Source: Rhodospirillales bacterium (lineage in GTDB: Bacteria; Pseudomonadota; Alphaproteobacteria; Rhodospirillales; Casp-alpha2). From it: DNA of 64,000 bases. Of this stretch, positions 9,763-18,755 are shown in pieces. Each line of letters opens with the position of its first letter. The stretch's first letter is position 1. The notes beneath the pieces are model-generated. The model was not told the DNA's origin. It saw only the letters and a list, made by a program, of their open reading frames with translations, and searched no databases. The stretch spans positions 1 through 64,000 of the forward strand of contig JAEPMA010000014.1 in the NCBI GenBank assembly GCA_017644185.1. The letters run 5' to 3'. The position numbers were made by a program, and so were the translations under genes.

Positions 9763-10773
9763 GTGCGTATCAACCGGGAAACGCGGTCTTGGATCATCTT
9801 GTTCGGCACGACGATCGGCGCCGCCATCATCATGCTGGCGACGGCGACGGTTGCGTTGTCGGATGTCAAACTCTCTGACTCCGCCGAAGAGCGGGCTTTT
9901 CAGGTGTGCGAACGGGCAACCGCACGGTGGGAACGCATCTCCAAGGTCCCCGATAAACTGCTGACAGCGATCTCTTTGGCGGAATCGGGACGTTGGTCGA
10001 AATCCCAACGCCGAGTCCGTGCCTGGCCGTGGACGGTAACGTCCGGCGGGCCCGGCACGTATTTCAATTCGAAAGCCGAGGCGATGGCGGAAGTCCAGCG
10101 CCTGCAAGCCGCCGGTGTCGAAAACATCGACGTCGGCTGCATGCAGGTGAACCTTCATTTCCACGGCCACAACTTCAACAACGCTTTCGAGGCCATGGAT
10201 CCGGACATCAACGTCGCCTACGCCGCCGAATTCCTGACGCTTTTGAAGGATTCGGCCGAAAACTGGGCAGAGGCGGCCGGCTACTACCATTCCCGCACAC
10301 CGGAACGGACCGAATATTATCGGGGCAAGGTCGAGAAGTTCTGGGCCGGGCTCAACGGCGGCGATCTACCCGATGCAAACGGTGAAACCCGCGTCGCGTC
10401 CTATCAGCAGATACCCGAAACCGACAGCGAACCCAGGGTCTACACCATCACGCCCATCGACCGGAACCGCACCGCCGAGCTGAACGCGCGCTTTTCGAAG
10501 CTGAAGACCGCCGCCCGCAAGATGCGCGACGAACTGGACCCGGAACTGCGCCGTCAAAAACAGCTCGAAGCGTGGCGCACCGTACGCGGGCGCGCCGAAC
10601 AACTGCAGCACCTCCTTGCGACCAGAAAAGCGGAACTCGCCGCCAAGCGTGAACGCGAACTGGAAAACGCCTTCAAGACCGACCGCGCGACCGAGTTCGC
10701 CGAAAACCGCCGCCGTCAACTGGCCCAGTGGCGAGAGCGGGTGTCGTCCGGCGTTCAACCGATCCAGAACTGA
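9763..10773 (+). CDS. Membrane-anchored lytic transglycosylase (SLT domain)
   Basis: 336 residues from GTG 9763, preceded by AAAGGAG at good spacing; upstream ATG codons (9694, 9709) lack a ribosome site. An N-terminal membrane helix (about 10-33) precedes an SLT-type muramidase domain. The catalytic Glu is E74 in 'LLTAISLAESG'; 'GCMQVNLHFHG' and 'AAGYYHSRTPERTEYY' are typical SLT motifs. Such enzymes cleave the MurNAc-GlcNAc bond and make 1,6-anhydro ends, often for envelope machines. From about residue 230 the tail is charged and helical, rich in Arg, Glu and Lys, and probably forms a coiled coil. The partner system is not visible in this window. Confidence 0.85.
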   Translation: MRINRETRSWIILFGTTIGAAIIMLATATVALSDVKLSDSAEERAFQVCERATARWERISKVPDKLLTAISLAESGRWSKSQRRVRAWPWTVTSGGPGTYFNSKAEAMAEVQRLQAAGVENIDVGCMQVNLHFHGHNFNNAFEAMDPDINVAYAAEFLTLLKDSAENWAEAAGYYHSRTPERTEYYRGKVEKFWAGLNGGDLPDANGETRVASYQQIPETDSEPRVYTITPIDRNRTAELNARFSKLKTAARKMRDELDPELRRQKQLEAWRTVRGRAEQLQHLLATRKAELAAKRERELENAFKTDRATEFAENRRRQLAQWRERVSSGVQPIQN

Positions 10774-10803
10774 CGGCAGCGTCACTTCGCAAATATTCTC
10801 GAC

Positions 10804-10832
10804 CGTCACCCTGAACCCGATTCAGGATGACG
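10804..10832. repeat. Dispersed palindrome (REP-like), intact copy
   Basis: CGTCACCCTGAA - CCCGA - TTCAGGATGACG: 12-bp arms with one mismatch and a 5-base loop. It lies between convergent genes, where it may also end transcription. A copy of the same sequence is the target of the IS1595 insertion (12744-12763 and 14661 onward), and a looser relative is at 14701-14743. Confidence 0.8.
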
Positions 10833-10842
10833 AGTGGAGTTG

Positions 10843-12009
10843 TCAGAAAGACCTCGGCATCCCTAGAACATGCTCGGCGATATACGAGAGAATGAGGTTG
10901 GCCGAGATCGGCGCGGTTCTGTAGAGACGGGTTTCACGGAACTTGCGCTCGATATCGTATTCTTCCGCGAACGCGAAGCCCCCGTACGTCTGCATGCAGC
11001 TGTCCGCCGCATGCCACGACGCGTCCGCCGCCAGAAGCTTCGCCATATTCGCTTCCGCCCCACACGGCTCGCCCGCGTCGAAAAGATTGGCGGCTTTTTC
11101 GGCCATTAAAGCAGCGGCCTCGGTTTCGGCGTAGCATTGCGCAATCGGGAACTGGATACCCTGATTCTGACCGATCGGACGGTCGAAAACGACACGCTCT
11201 TTGGCGTACGTGCTCGCCTTCTCGATGAACCAGCGCGCATCGCCGATGCATTCGTGCGCGATCAGGATACGCTCCGCATTCATCCCATCCAGGATATAGC
11301 GGAACCCCTTGCCTTCTTCCCCGATCAGGCTGTCGGCGGGAATGCGCATGTCGTCGAAGAACACTTCGGTGGAGTTGTGGTTGAGCATGGCCCGGATCGG
11401 CTTGATCTCAAGGCCGTTGCCCAAGACGTCACGCATGTCGACGAGGAAGATCGACATCCCGTCGTGCGGTTTCTTGCCCTGGTCGCGGGGGGTTGTCCGG
11501 GCCAGCAAAAGCATCAGGTCCGAATGTTCGGCCCGGGACGTCCAGACTTTTTGCCCATTGACGACATAGCTGTCGCCGTCCTTCACCGCCGTGGTGCGGA
11601 TGCGCGACGTGTCGGTGCCGCTGGTGGGTTCGGTCACGCCGAACGCCTGCAGTCTGAGAGAGCCGTCCGCGATCCCGGGAAGATACGCCTGCTTCTGTTC
11701 TTCCGACCCATGCCGCAGAAGCGCGCCCATGATGTACATCTGGGCGTGGCACGCAGCGCCGTTGCCGCCAGATCTGTGCACGGTCTCGAGGATCGTCGCC
11801 GCTTCACGAATCCCCAGGCCGGAACCGCCGTACTCTTCCGGGATCAGGCAGCCCAGATAACCGGCATCCGTTAAAGCCTTCACGAAGGCGGTCGGATAAC
11901 CCCGTTCACGGTCGAGTTCGCGCCAGTATTCACCCGGAAAGTCGGCGCACAGTTTCGTGACGCTTTCGCGGATCGCTTGTAATTCGTCGTTGGAGGTCTG
12001 ATCTTTCAT
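10843..12009 (-). CDS. Acyl-CoA dehydrogenase
   Basis: 388 residues, the usual length for the FAD-dependent family that oxidises an acyl-CoA to its 2-enoyl-CoA. Visible features: N-terminal helical domain, 'LIPEEYGGSGLGI', the FAD/substrate segment 'AFGVTEPTSGTDTSRIRTTA', 'GQKVWTSRAEHSDL', and a C-terminal 'QTYGGFAFAEEYDIERKFRETRLYR'. The usual 'YEGT' glutamate loop after this segment is replaced by 'TAPISANLILSY', so the catalytic base may lie elsewhere, as in isovaleryl-CoA and some other subfamilies. Substrate not predictable. It is transcribed alone, divergent from the glutathione transferase gene. Confidence 0.88.
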   Translation of the reverse strand: MKDQTSNDELQAIRESVTKLCADFPGEYWRELDRERGYPTAFVKALTDAGYLGCLIPEEYGGSGLGIREAATILETVHRSGGNGAACHAQMYIMGALLRHGSEEQKQAYLPGIADGSLRLQAFGVTEPTSGTDTSRIRTTAVKDGDSYVVNGQKVWTSRAEHSDLMLLLARTTPRDQGKKPHDGMSIFLVDMRDVLGNGLEIKPIRAMLNHNSTEVFFDDMRIPADSLIGEEGKGFRYILDGMNAERILIAHECIGDARWFIEKASTYAKERVVFDRPIGQNQGIQFPIAQCYAETEAAALMAEKAANLFDAGEPCGAEANMAKLLAADASWHAADSCMQTYGGFAFAEEYDIERKFRETRLYRTAPISANLILSYIAEHVLGMPRSF

Positions 12010-12114
12010 GGAACCGGTTTACACCATGGCTGTGGTCGAGGAAACGCAAGTGAATGTCTACTTGGGTATTCGCACCCGGCCGGGCAACGGTCAAATCGAA
12101 ACGGGGAGGAAACA

Positions 12115-12723
12115 ATGCTGAAACTTTACGACGCGCCGGTCTCCGGCAACTGCCACAAAGTCCGCCTGATGCTGTCGATCCTGGGGGTCGAGTACGAGAA
12201 GATCCCGGTGAGCCTGCCGGACGGCGAACAGAAAAAGCCGGACTACATGGCGATTCACCCCTTCGGCAAGGTGCCGGCCATCGACGACGACGGCGTGTTG
12301 ATGTGGGACAGCCAGGCGATCCTCGTTTATCTGGCGTCAAAGTACGGTAATTCGGACTGGTACCCGGACGACCCGGTCGAGCGGGGCCAGGTGCATTCGT
12401 GGTTGTCCATCGCCGCGAACGAAATGTTCAACGGGCCCGCCGTCGCACGCGCCATGATCATCTTCAACCGCGAGGGCGATCAGGAGAAGGTCAGGAAAAC
12501 GGGCGAGGCGACACTGAAAACGTTGGATGGCTGGCTCGAAAGCCGCGACTGGCTCGCCTGCAACCGCCCGACGGTCGCCGACATCGCGGTCTACCCCTAT
12601 GCCGCTTTGGCGTGGGAAGGCCACGTCGACATGTCGGCGTATCCGGCGATGAATGCGTGGATCAAGCGGGTCGAGGCTTTACCGGGCTACGTCGGCATGA
12701 AGAACATGCCGAGACCGGCGTAA
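12115..12723 (+). CDS. Glutathione S-transferase family protein
   Basis: 202 residues: an N-terminal thioredoxin-like domain ('LYDAPVSGNCHKVRLML', 'FGKVPAIDDDGVLMWDSQAILVYLASKYG') and a C-terminal all-helical domain ('RPTVADIAVYPYAALAWEG'). The S-G-N-C segment at residues 8-11 holds the probable Ser or Cys that activates glutathione, as in beta- and nu-like bacterial classes. The ribosome site GGGGAGGAAACA directly precedes the ATG. GGGAGGAAACA at 12104-12114 is perfectly complementary to the linker of the sRNA candidate at 9413-9515. Substrate unknown; detoxification or dehalogenation roles are typical. Confidence 0.88.
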   Translation: MLKLYDAPVSGNCHKVRLMLSILGVEYEKIPVSLPDGEQKKPDYMAIHPFGKVPAIDDDGVLMWDSQAILVYLASKYGNSDWYPDDPVERGQVHSWLSIAANEMFNGPAVARAMIIFNREGDQEKVRKTGEATLKTLDGWLESRDWLACNRPTVADIAVYPYAALAWEGHVDMSAYPAMNAWIKRVEALPGYVGMKNMPRPA

Positions 12724-12763
12724 GTGAAGCTCAAATAATTTCTCCGTCACCCTGAACTCGATT

Positions 12764-12788
12764 GGGGATTATCCCCTTGCGTCATGTA
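12764..12788 (+). repeat. IS1595-type left inverted repeat
   Basis: This 25-bp end pairs with 14636-14660 at 23 of 25 positions; the mismatches are at positions 15 and 16. It begins directly after the AACTCGATT target copy. Confidence 0.92.
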
Positions 12789-12827
12789 AGCGGATTTGCT
12801 AATATCTCTGTATTGAAAGGAACAGAG

Positions 12828-13694
12828 ATGACCACGCAATCCGTACTTCAGTTTTTCGAACGCTTCCCGACCGACGATGCTTGTCTGGAGCACCTTTGGA
12901 CCGTCCGCTACGGCGATCAGACGGAATGCCCGAAGTGCGAAAAGCCGAGCAAGTTCCATCGCGTCAAAAAGCGCCCGGTGTACGAATGCGCGTGGTGCGC
13001 TCACCAGATCAGCCCCATGGCTGGCACCCCGTTTGCGAAGTCGCGTACCCCGCTGCAAAAGTGGTTTTACGCGATGTACCTGTTCACCACGACGCGCCAC
13101 GGTGTTAGCGCCAAGGAATTGCAGCGCCAGCTTTCCGTGACCTACAAGACCGCGTGGCGGATCGGACATGAAATCCGCAAGTACATGGGTGAGGTTGACG
13201 GTAACGCCCCGCTTGGCGGTGCCGGTGTCGACGTTGAAGTGGACGAGACGCTTATCGGCGGTTCCGTAAAAGGCAAGGGTCAGGGGTACAAGGGCAACAA
13301 GACTTGTGTCGTCGGCATGCTTGAGCGGAACGGCGAGCTTGTGACCAAGGTTGTCAGCGCCCGCGACAAGGTGTCCATGAAGGGCGTCATTCTCTCCAAC
13401 GTGCTTCCGGGTTCGACGATCCAGACCGATGAATTTGGCGGTTACAAGGATATCGACCAGTCCGGTTACAACCACGTCAAGGTCAACCACAAGCTTGGCG
13501 AATACGCGACCAAGGACGGCGCGGGCGTCAACGGGATCGAAGCCTTCTGGGCGCAGTTGAAGCGTGGCATCAACGGCACTCACGTACACGTCTCCCGCAA
13601 GCACCTGCCGAAGTACCTTGGCGAGTTTGAGTTCCGGTACAATTTGCGCAAGCGCCCGGATCTCATGCTTCCCGCCCTTTTGCAGGCTTTTTAG
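12828..13694 (+). CDS. IS1595-family transposase
   Basis: 288 residues from ATG 12828 (GAAAGGAA ribosome site). An N-terminal zinc ribbon is present ('CPKCEKPSKFHR', 'YECAWCAHQISPMAGTPF'), then 'SAKELQRQLSVTYKTAWRIGHEIR' (helix-turn-helix). The DDE-type core follows: first Asp in 'VEVDETLIGG', second Asp in 'IQTDEFGGY', and the third position in 'GVNGIEAFWAQLKRG', where the family has Asn or Glu then His/Lys. The ISXO2-like domain is complete and the length is normal, so the enzyme is probably functional. Its last 32 bases overlap the end of the minus-strand 53-codon gene. Confidence 0.95.
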   Translation: MTTQSVLQFFERFPTDDACLEHLWTVRYGDQTECPKCEKPSKFHRVKKRPVYECAWCAHQISPMAGTPFAKSRTPLQKWFYAMYLFTTTRHGVSAKELQRQLSVTYKTAWRIGHEIRKYMGEVDGNAPLGGAGVDVEVDETLIGGSVKGKGQGYKGNKTCVVGMLERNGELVTKVVSARDKVSMKGVILSNVLPGSTIQTDEFGGYKDIDQSGYNHVKVNHKLGEYATKDGAGVNGIEAFWAQLKRGINGTHVHVSRKHLPKYLGEFEFRYNLRKRPDLMLPALLQAF

Positions 13695-13824
13695 GCTTCG
13701 CCATACGGTCTAGGAGGCGGTCAAACGCCTTCTTATCACCCTCGGACGGATGCTCCTTGCAGAACTGGTCTAGTTTGTCCTGCTCTCGGGCCTCTTCGAG
13801 GCTGATGTATTTACCGCGTGACAT
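13663..13824 (-). CDS. Small hydrophilic IS1595 passenger protein (53 aa)
   Basis: A minus-strand frame of 53 codons starts 'MSRGKYISLEEAREQDKL', continues 'FCKEHPSEGDKKAFDRLLDRMA' and ends in a Lys/Pro-rich tail. The start follows the stop of the upstream membrane-protein gene by three bases, so the two are probably translated as a pair. The 3' end overlaps the transposase gene tail to tail by 32 bases. From memory, short proteins with this 'RGKY-SLEEAR...EHPSEGD' pattern occur next to transposases in Alphaproteobacteria; I recognise no function. It might be a transposition regulator or a partner of the membrane protein; both are guesses. Confidence 0.72.
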   Translation of the reverse strand: MSRGKYISLEEAREQDKLDQFCKEHPSEGDKKAFDRLLDRMAKPKKPAKGREA

Positions 13825-13827
13825 TTC

Positions 13828-14559
13828 TCAAATCCGAGGCCTGTGACCGACGTAAAGAAAGACTTTGGTTTCCTCAAAATCTTGCTGCCTACTACTGCCT
13901 CCGCCGCGCAGGGGCACTCCCGCATGCTCTAGAGCTCTTTGTAATAATTGGCCAGTGGTCGGGCTCGGCGGTGCATCTGGCGGATACTGGATTCTGTATT
14001 CAACGCCCTCATTCATTGTTCTGTCGTGCGGTGCGGCAAAAATGGAGGCCTCCCATTCAGCGTTTCTGAACGCGTTAAATAACTTAGCAGCGTATTCCGC
14101 CGCTTCTTGGTTTGAGGGTATATAAAGAATTTCAATTTTGTGCTTTTCGCGCTTTAAAAGAAATTCTTCTAATTTTTGCGCCTGCTCGTCTGTAAATTGC
14201 CGCGGGCTTACAAGGCGATCCAGCACAGACTCAATCTCAGTGATCTTTCCCGAATTAGCTCCGCCGGAAGCTGGCCCTTTCCACATTTGCCAACCAACCC
14301 CGACAAGCGCGAGCAATAGACCCGCGCCCAATAAGTGAATCGGTTCCAAAACCAATCTCGCCCTCCCCTTGCTGGCCCTCCAATTGTTGATCCAGTGCCA
14401 AATAACGGAGATAGCGCCGATCGCAATGGCTGCGATTCCAAACGCCAAACCTATGTCCTGCAAATTCTCAGGCAAGCGGCCAGAAAACGCGCTCACGAGA
14501 GACCCGCCAACAAGCAAGAGATACCTGGAAAACGATGGAAGGGTAATTGAACTATGCAT
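13828..14559 (-). CDS. IS1595 passenger: membrane-anchored protein of unknown function
   Basis: 243 residues from ATG 14559 (a GTG at 14568 would add three). Two or three hydrophobic segments lie in the first 95 residues, the clearest at about 35-58 ('IGLAFGIAAIAIGAISVIW') and 73-92 ('LLGAGLLLALVGVGWQMW'). A soluble domain of about 150 residues follows, with a charged helix ('EEFLLKREKHK'), 'EILYIPSNQEAAEYAAKLFNAFRNAEW' and a C-terminal strand 'VFLYVGHRP'. The soluble part looks like a small alpha/beta domain with a 'strand, helix with Ala/Asn repeats, strand' order. It is not needed for transposition in simple IS1595 members, so it is cargo. I do not recognise the family. Confidence 0.8.
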   Translation of the reverse strand: MHSSITLPSFSRYLLLVGGSLVSAFSGRLPENLQDIGLAFGIAAIAIGAISVIWHWINNWRASKGRARLVLEPIHLLGAGLLLALVGVGWQMWKGPASGGANSGKITEIESVLDRLVSPRQFTDEQAQKLEEFLLKREKHKIEILYIPSNQEAAEYAAKLFNAFRNAEWEASIFAAPHDRTMNEGVEYRIQYPPDAPPSPTTGQLLQRALEHAGVPLRGGGSSRQQDFEETKVFLYVGHRPRI

Positions 14560-14635
14560 AATCCCCACTCTGCACCATTTCGGGTGCAGGAGTCCTGTAC
14601 TGTTGATTCAAGCTTACTCATACCCTGAATCCTCG

Positions 14636-14660
14636 TACATGACGAGAGGGGATAATCCCC
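14636..14660 (-). repeat. IS1595-type right inverted repeat
   Basis: Reverse-complement partner of 12764-12788, followed at once by the second AACTCGATT target copy. Confidence 0.92.
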
Positions 14661-14700
14661 AACTCGATTCAGGGTCCATAACGAAGCGACGATACCGCTT

Positions 14701-14743
14701 GCCGTCTAGTTCATGGATGCTGAATCAAGTTCAGCATGACGGC
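14701..14743. repeat. Dispersed palindrome, variant copy
   Basis: GCCGTC at the left and GACGGC at the right enclose ATGCTGAA-TCAAG-TTCAGCAT. The same ground plan (outer GTC/GAC ends, inner CTGAA/TTCAG, 5-base loop) is seen at 10804-10832. It lies just before the end of the ABC permease gene. Confidence 0.65.
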
Positions 14744-14755
14744 GTTATTTTGCCG

Positions 14756-15513
14756 TCAATCCTTCAGGCGATAGCCAGTCCGGAAAATCCAGGCGATGAG
14801 GGCCAGGCAAAACCCCAGGAACACCATCGACATGATGAAGCTGGCGACGACGGGGACATCACCCTTGTCATAGAACGCCCAGCGGAACCCGCTAACCAAA
14901 TAGACGACGGGATTGAGCAGGCTGATCTTCTGCCAGATCGACGGCAGCATATCGATGGAATAGAACGTGCCCCCCAGAAATGTCAGCGGGGTGATGACGA
15001 GCAGCGGCACGATCTGCAGTTTCTCGAAACCGTCCGCCCAGATCCCGATGATGAATCCGAGCAATGAGAACGTCACCGACGTCAGAATTAAAAAGCCCGC
15101 CATCACGAACGGATGGGCGATGTGCAGATCCACAAAGAACCCGGCGGTCGCGAGGATGATAGTCCCGAGAATAACCGATTTCGTCGCCGCCGCCCCGGCA
15201 TACCCGATGACGATCTCAAGATAGGAAACCGGCGCCGACAGGATTTCGTAAATCGTCCCCGAGAAACGCGGGAAGTAAATCCCGAACGAGGCGTTCGAAA
15301 CGCTCTGCGTCAGAAGCGACAGCATGATCAGACCGGGCACGATGAACGACCCGTAGCTGACCCCATCGACCTCGGTGATGCGCGACCCGATGGCGGCCCC
15401 GAACACGATGAAATAGAGGCACGTCGACAGGACGGGCGAGACGATGCTCTGCATCAGGGTGCGCCCGGTACGCGCCATTTCGAACTTGTAGATCGCGAGG
15501 ATGCCGCGGACGT

Positions 15514-15517
<4 letters not shown>
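14756..15517 (-). CDS. ABC-2 type export permease
   Basis: 253 residues with about six membrane helices and the ABC2 signatures 'GAAIGSRI', '[15 protein letters not shown]' and '[36 protein letters not shown]'. The start codon overlaps the stop of the ATPase gene by four bases (ATGA), so the two are translationally coupled. Relatives export lipids, polysaccharides or drugs, or act in DrrB/NodJ-like systems; the substrate is not deducible. Confidence 0.9.
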
Positions 15518-16449
<932 letters not shown>

Positions 16450-16520
16450 GGGGGCTTAATTAGTCCCGCCGGCCCCGGTTTGAAACCCCTGAACGCAATT
16501 TTCGCATCAAGCATGCATTG

Positions 16521-16627
16521 CCCCTCTCACCTAACCTCTCCCCCGATAGGGGAGAGGGATAAGAGCGGAACGCGGTTCACCGTCAGGGTCCCTCTCCTCC
16601 AGGCATGGAGGAGAGGACAGGTGAGGA
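16521..16627. repeat. Interspersed palindromic element, copy 1 (about 107 bp)
   Basis: This region has CTCACCTAACCTCTCCCC, an inverted GGGGAGAGGGATAAG, a GTCAGGGTCCCTCTCC core and a closing GGTGAGG. The same blocks, in the same order, occur at 30689-30811. The outer and inner arms can fold into nested hairpins. It lies between genes transcribed on the same strand (minus). Confidence 0.82.
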
Positions 16628-16629
16628 GG

Positions 16630-17613
16630 CTACCCCCAGAGATCGGGTTTCGGCGGGTGGATCATCCCATTTGAGAAATCGAGACCGGGTTTGCGATCCT
16701 CTTTCAACAAAAGCGGCCCGTCGAGGTCGACGATCTTCGCCCCCTGCGCGGCGAGCACCGCGGGCGCCATGGCGAGCGACGAGCCGACCATGCACCCCAC
16801 CATGATCCCGAAGCCCATTTCCTGGGCTTTCTGTTTCAGGGCCAGCGCTTCCGTCAAACCACCGGTCTTGTCGAGCTTGATGTTGATCATGTCGTACTTG
16901 CCCTGAAGGCGGTCCAGGTCGGCGGACGTGTGCAAGGCTTCGTCGGCACACAGCGCCACCGGGCTTTCGATGCCGCGCAATCCCTCGTCATCGCCGGCGG
17001 GCACCGGCTGTTCCAGCATTTCGACGCCGATGTTCTTTAGATATGTGCCTTTCGAGGCGACGATCCCGGCGGTCCAGCCCTCGTTCGGATCGACGATCAG
17101 CCGCGCATCGGGCGCGTTTTTACGAATCGCATCCAGACGCGCCTCGATATCCTCGGCATTCAGCTTGATCTTCAGAAGCGGTGCCGATTTCAATTCCGCC
17201 GCCCGGGCGCCCATCTCGTCGGGCGTGCCGATGCCGATGGTTTCCGCCGTGATTTCGGGTTTGAGATCGCCCAACCCGCAGAGTTCGGCGACGGACGTCC
17301 CCGTCTGTTTCGCACGCAGATCCCAGAGTGCGCAATCAACCGCGTTCCGGGCCGCGCCCGCCTGCATCAGCGACTGCAGGGCCGCCCCGTCGATGTCGCC
17401 TTCGAGGTCGCGGCGGACTTCCTCGATTTCAGCGATCACAGTTTCGACGGTTTCGTCGTAGCGCGGATAGGGCACGCACTCGGCCCAACCGCGGACTCCT
17501 TCTTCGACGATCTCGACAACGACCACGTCGGCCGCCGTCTTGACGCCGCGCGAGATCGCGAAGGGCCGCGCCAGAGGCCAGCTCTCCGCCCGGATAACGA
17601 GTTCACGGCTCAT
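16630..17613 (-). CDS. dgcA: N-acetyl-D-glutamate racemase / dipeptide epimerase family
   Basis: 327 residues of the enolase superfamily (muconate-lactonising/epimerase group). Visible are the lid start 'RPFAISRG', the catalytic lysine pair in 'LLKIKLN', metal ligands in 'LIVDPNEGW', 'EMLEQPVPAG' and 'ALCADEALH', and the second catalytic Lys in 'MINIKLDKTGG'. It begins one base after the stop of the DUF1611 gene. In marine bacteria this pair is DgcN-DgcA: DgcN makes N-acetyl-D-glutamate and DgcA inverts it to the L-form. The alternative is an L-Ala-D/L-Glu epimerase of peptidoglycan recycling; the DUF1611 partner favours dgcA. Confidence 0.85.
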   Translation of the reverse strand: MSRELVIRAESWPLARPFAISRGVKTAADVVVVEIVEEGVRGWAECVPYPRYDETVETVIAEIEEVRRDLEGDIDGAALQSLMQAGAARNAVDCALWDLRAKQTGTSVAELCGLGDLKPEITAETIGIGTPDEMGARAAELKSAPLLKIKLNAEDIEARLDAIRKNAPDARLIVDPNEGWTAGIVASKGTYLKNIGVEMLEQPVPAGDDEGLRGIESPVALCADEALHTSADLDRLQGKYDMINIKLDKTGGLTEALALKQKAQEMGFGIMVGCMVGSSLAMAPAVLAAQGAKIVDLDGPLLLKEDRKPGLDFSNGMIHPPKPDLWG

Positions 17614-17614
17614 A

Positions 17615-18616
17615 TCAAAGGGTATCGACGATCTTGGCGACCCCGGTCCTCACGGCATCGACCGTGGGCAGGCCCATCTTGTCCTCGGTCTCTTTGAGAA
17701 GCTTTTCCGCCGCCGCGTCGTCGAGGCTCTTGGTGTTGATGGAAATCCCGGCCACCTTAACGTCCGGATTGACGTTTTTAGCGGCCCAGAGACCGGCGTC
17801 GATCACTTCCTGGAAGCTGGGGAGCGGCTTATCGCCGAGGCCGCGCGCCGTTTTACGCGCCGCATCGTGGCAGATCACCAGCGCATCCGGCTGCGAGCCG
17901 TGGATCAGACCCAGCGTCACGCCCGCATAGGACGTGTGATAGAGCGAGCCCTGCCCCTCGACCACATGCCAGTGGTCCGCATCGGCGTCCGGCGACAGCC
18001 ATTCCGCGGCCCCCGAGATAAAGTCGGCGATCACCGCATCGACGGACACACCGTTGCCGGCGATGAAAATACCCGTCTGACCGGTCGCGGCGAAGGTCGA
18101 CTTGATGCCGCGGCTTTCAAGTTCGCGCCAGATCGCCAGCGATGTGTACATCTTGCCCACCGAGACATCGGTGCCGATGGTCAGCAGACGCTTGCCGGTG
18201 CGCTTCTTACCGCTCGCGACGTCGAAGTCGCGGGTCGGGTGGCGCACATCGGTGAGTGTGCGGCCGTGCTTTTCGGCGGCTTCCGCGATCTTTGGGTTCG
18301 ACGCCAGCTTCCGGTGCAGGCCGCTCGCGACATCCATACCGTTTTCGATGCACTGGACGATCGGGTCGACCCAATTATCGGGGATGATACCGCCCCGGTT
18401 GGCGATCCCGACGATCAAAGTGCCGCAGCCCGCATCCTTGGCTGCCGCCGGCGACATATTCGGAAGGCCCAGATCGGCCTTGCAGCCGTCCAGTTTCAGC
18501 TGGCCGACGCACCACTCCGGGCGCCAGTCCTTGACGCCGATTGCCGTTTTTGCCGCCAATTCATCGGGCGCATCGCCCAGAAACATCAGGTATGGAGTAC
18601 GAAACGCCATGCTCAA
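17615..18616 (-). CDS. dgcN: D-glutamate N-acetyltransferase (DUF1611)
   Basis: 333 residues of the DUF1611 family. An N-terminal Rossmann-like domain ('GTLIVGIANRGGIIPDNWV') precedes a P-loop-like domain ('LLTIGTDVSVGKMYTSLAIWRELESRG', 'FAATGQTGIFIAGNGVSVDAV', 'VVEGQGSLYHTSYAGVTLGLIHGSQPDALVI'). DUF1611 proteins paired with DgcA have been characterised as DgcN, which acetylates D-glutamate with acetyl-CoA as the first step of its catabolism. The gene is upstream of dgcA with one base between stop and start. The symbol rests on family plus pairing. Confidence 0.84.
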   Translation of the reverse strand: MSMAFRTPYLMFLGDAPDELAAKTAIGVKDWRPEWCVGQLKLDGCKADLGLPNMSPAAAKDAGCGTLIVGIANRGGIIPDNWVDPIVQCIENGMDVASGLHRKLASNPKIAEAAEKHGRTLTDVRHPTRDFDVASGKKRTGKRLLTIGTDVSVGKMYTSLAIWRELESRGIKSTFAATGQTGIFIAGNGVSVDAVIADFISGAAEWLSPDADADHWHVVEGQGSLYHTSYAGVTLGLIHGSQPDALVICHDAARKTARGLGDKPLPSFQEVIDAGLWAAKNVNPDVKVAGISINTKSLDDAAAEKLLKETEDKMGLPTVDAVRTGVAKIVDTL

Positions 18617-18755
18617 TCCTCTCCTCTCGGGATCTGTTATTGGCGGCAGTCTGTCCGAACCGACCCGATCCGTCTAGGGTCCAGTCCCGGCGCAACGGTG
18701 GTATCAGTGCGCAATGAACGTTGACCAAGCCGGGAATAGCGGAGATAAAAAGCCT

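Larger units (their letters stand above)
12764..14660. mobile_element. IS1595-family transposable element with passenger genes (1,897 bp)
   Basis: The terminal inverted repeats are 25 bp with two mismatches (12764-12788 and 14636-14660), both starting GGGGATTATCCCC. AACTCGATT flanks both sides (12755-12763 and 14661-14669), a 9-bp direct repeat; the family usually gives 8 bp, so one base may be chance. Inside are the transposase (plus strand), a 53-codon gene and a membrane-protein gene (both minus strand). Removing the element and one repeat restores a palindrome of the type at 10804-10832. Intact ends and transposase suggest a recent and perhaps still mobile insertion. Confidence 0.93.

Noticed and set aside
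12762..12827. Transposase start at 12762
   Set aside because: That start lies at the boundary of the element's inverted repeat; ATG 12828 has a GAAAGGAA ribosome site and begins the conserved N-terminus.
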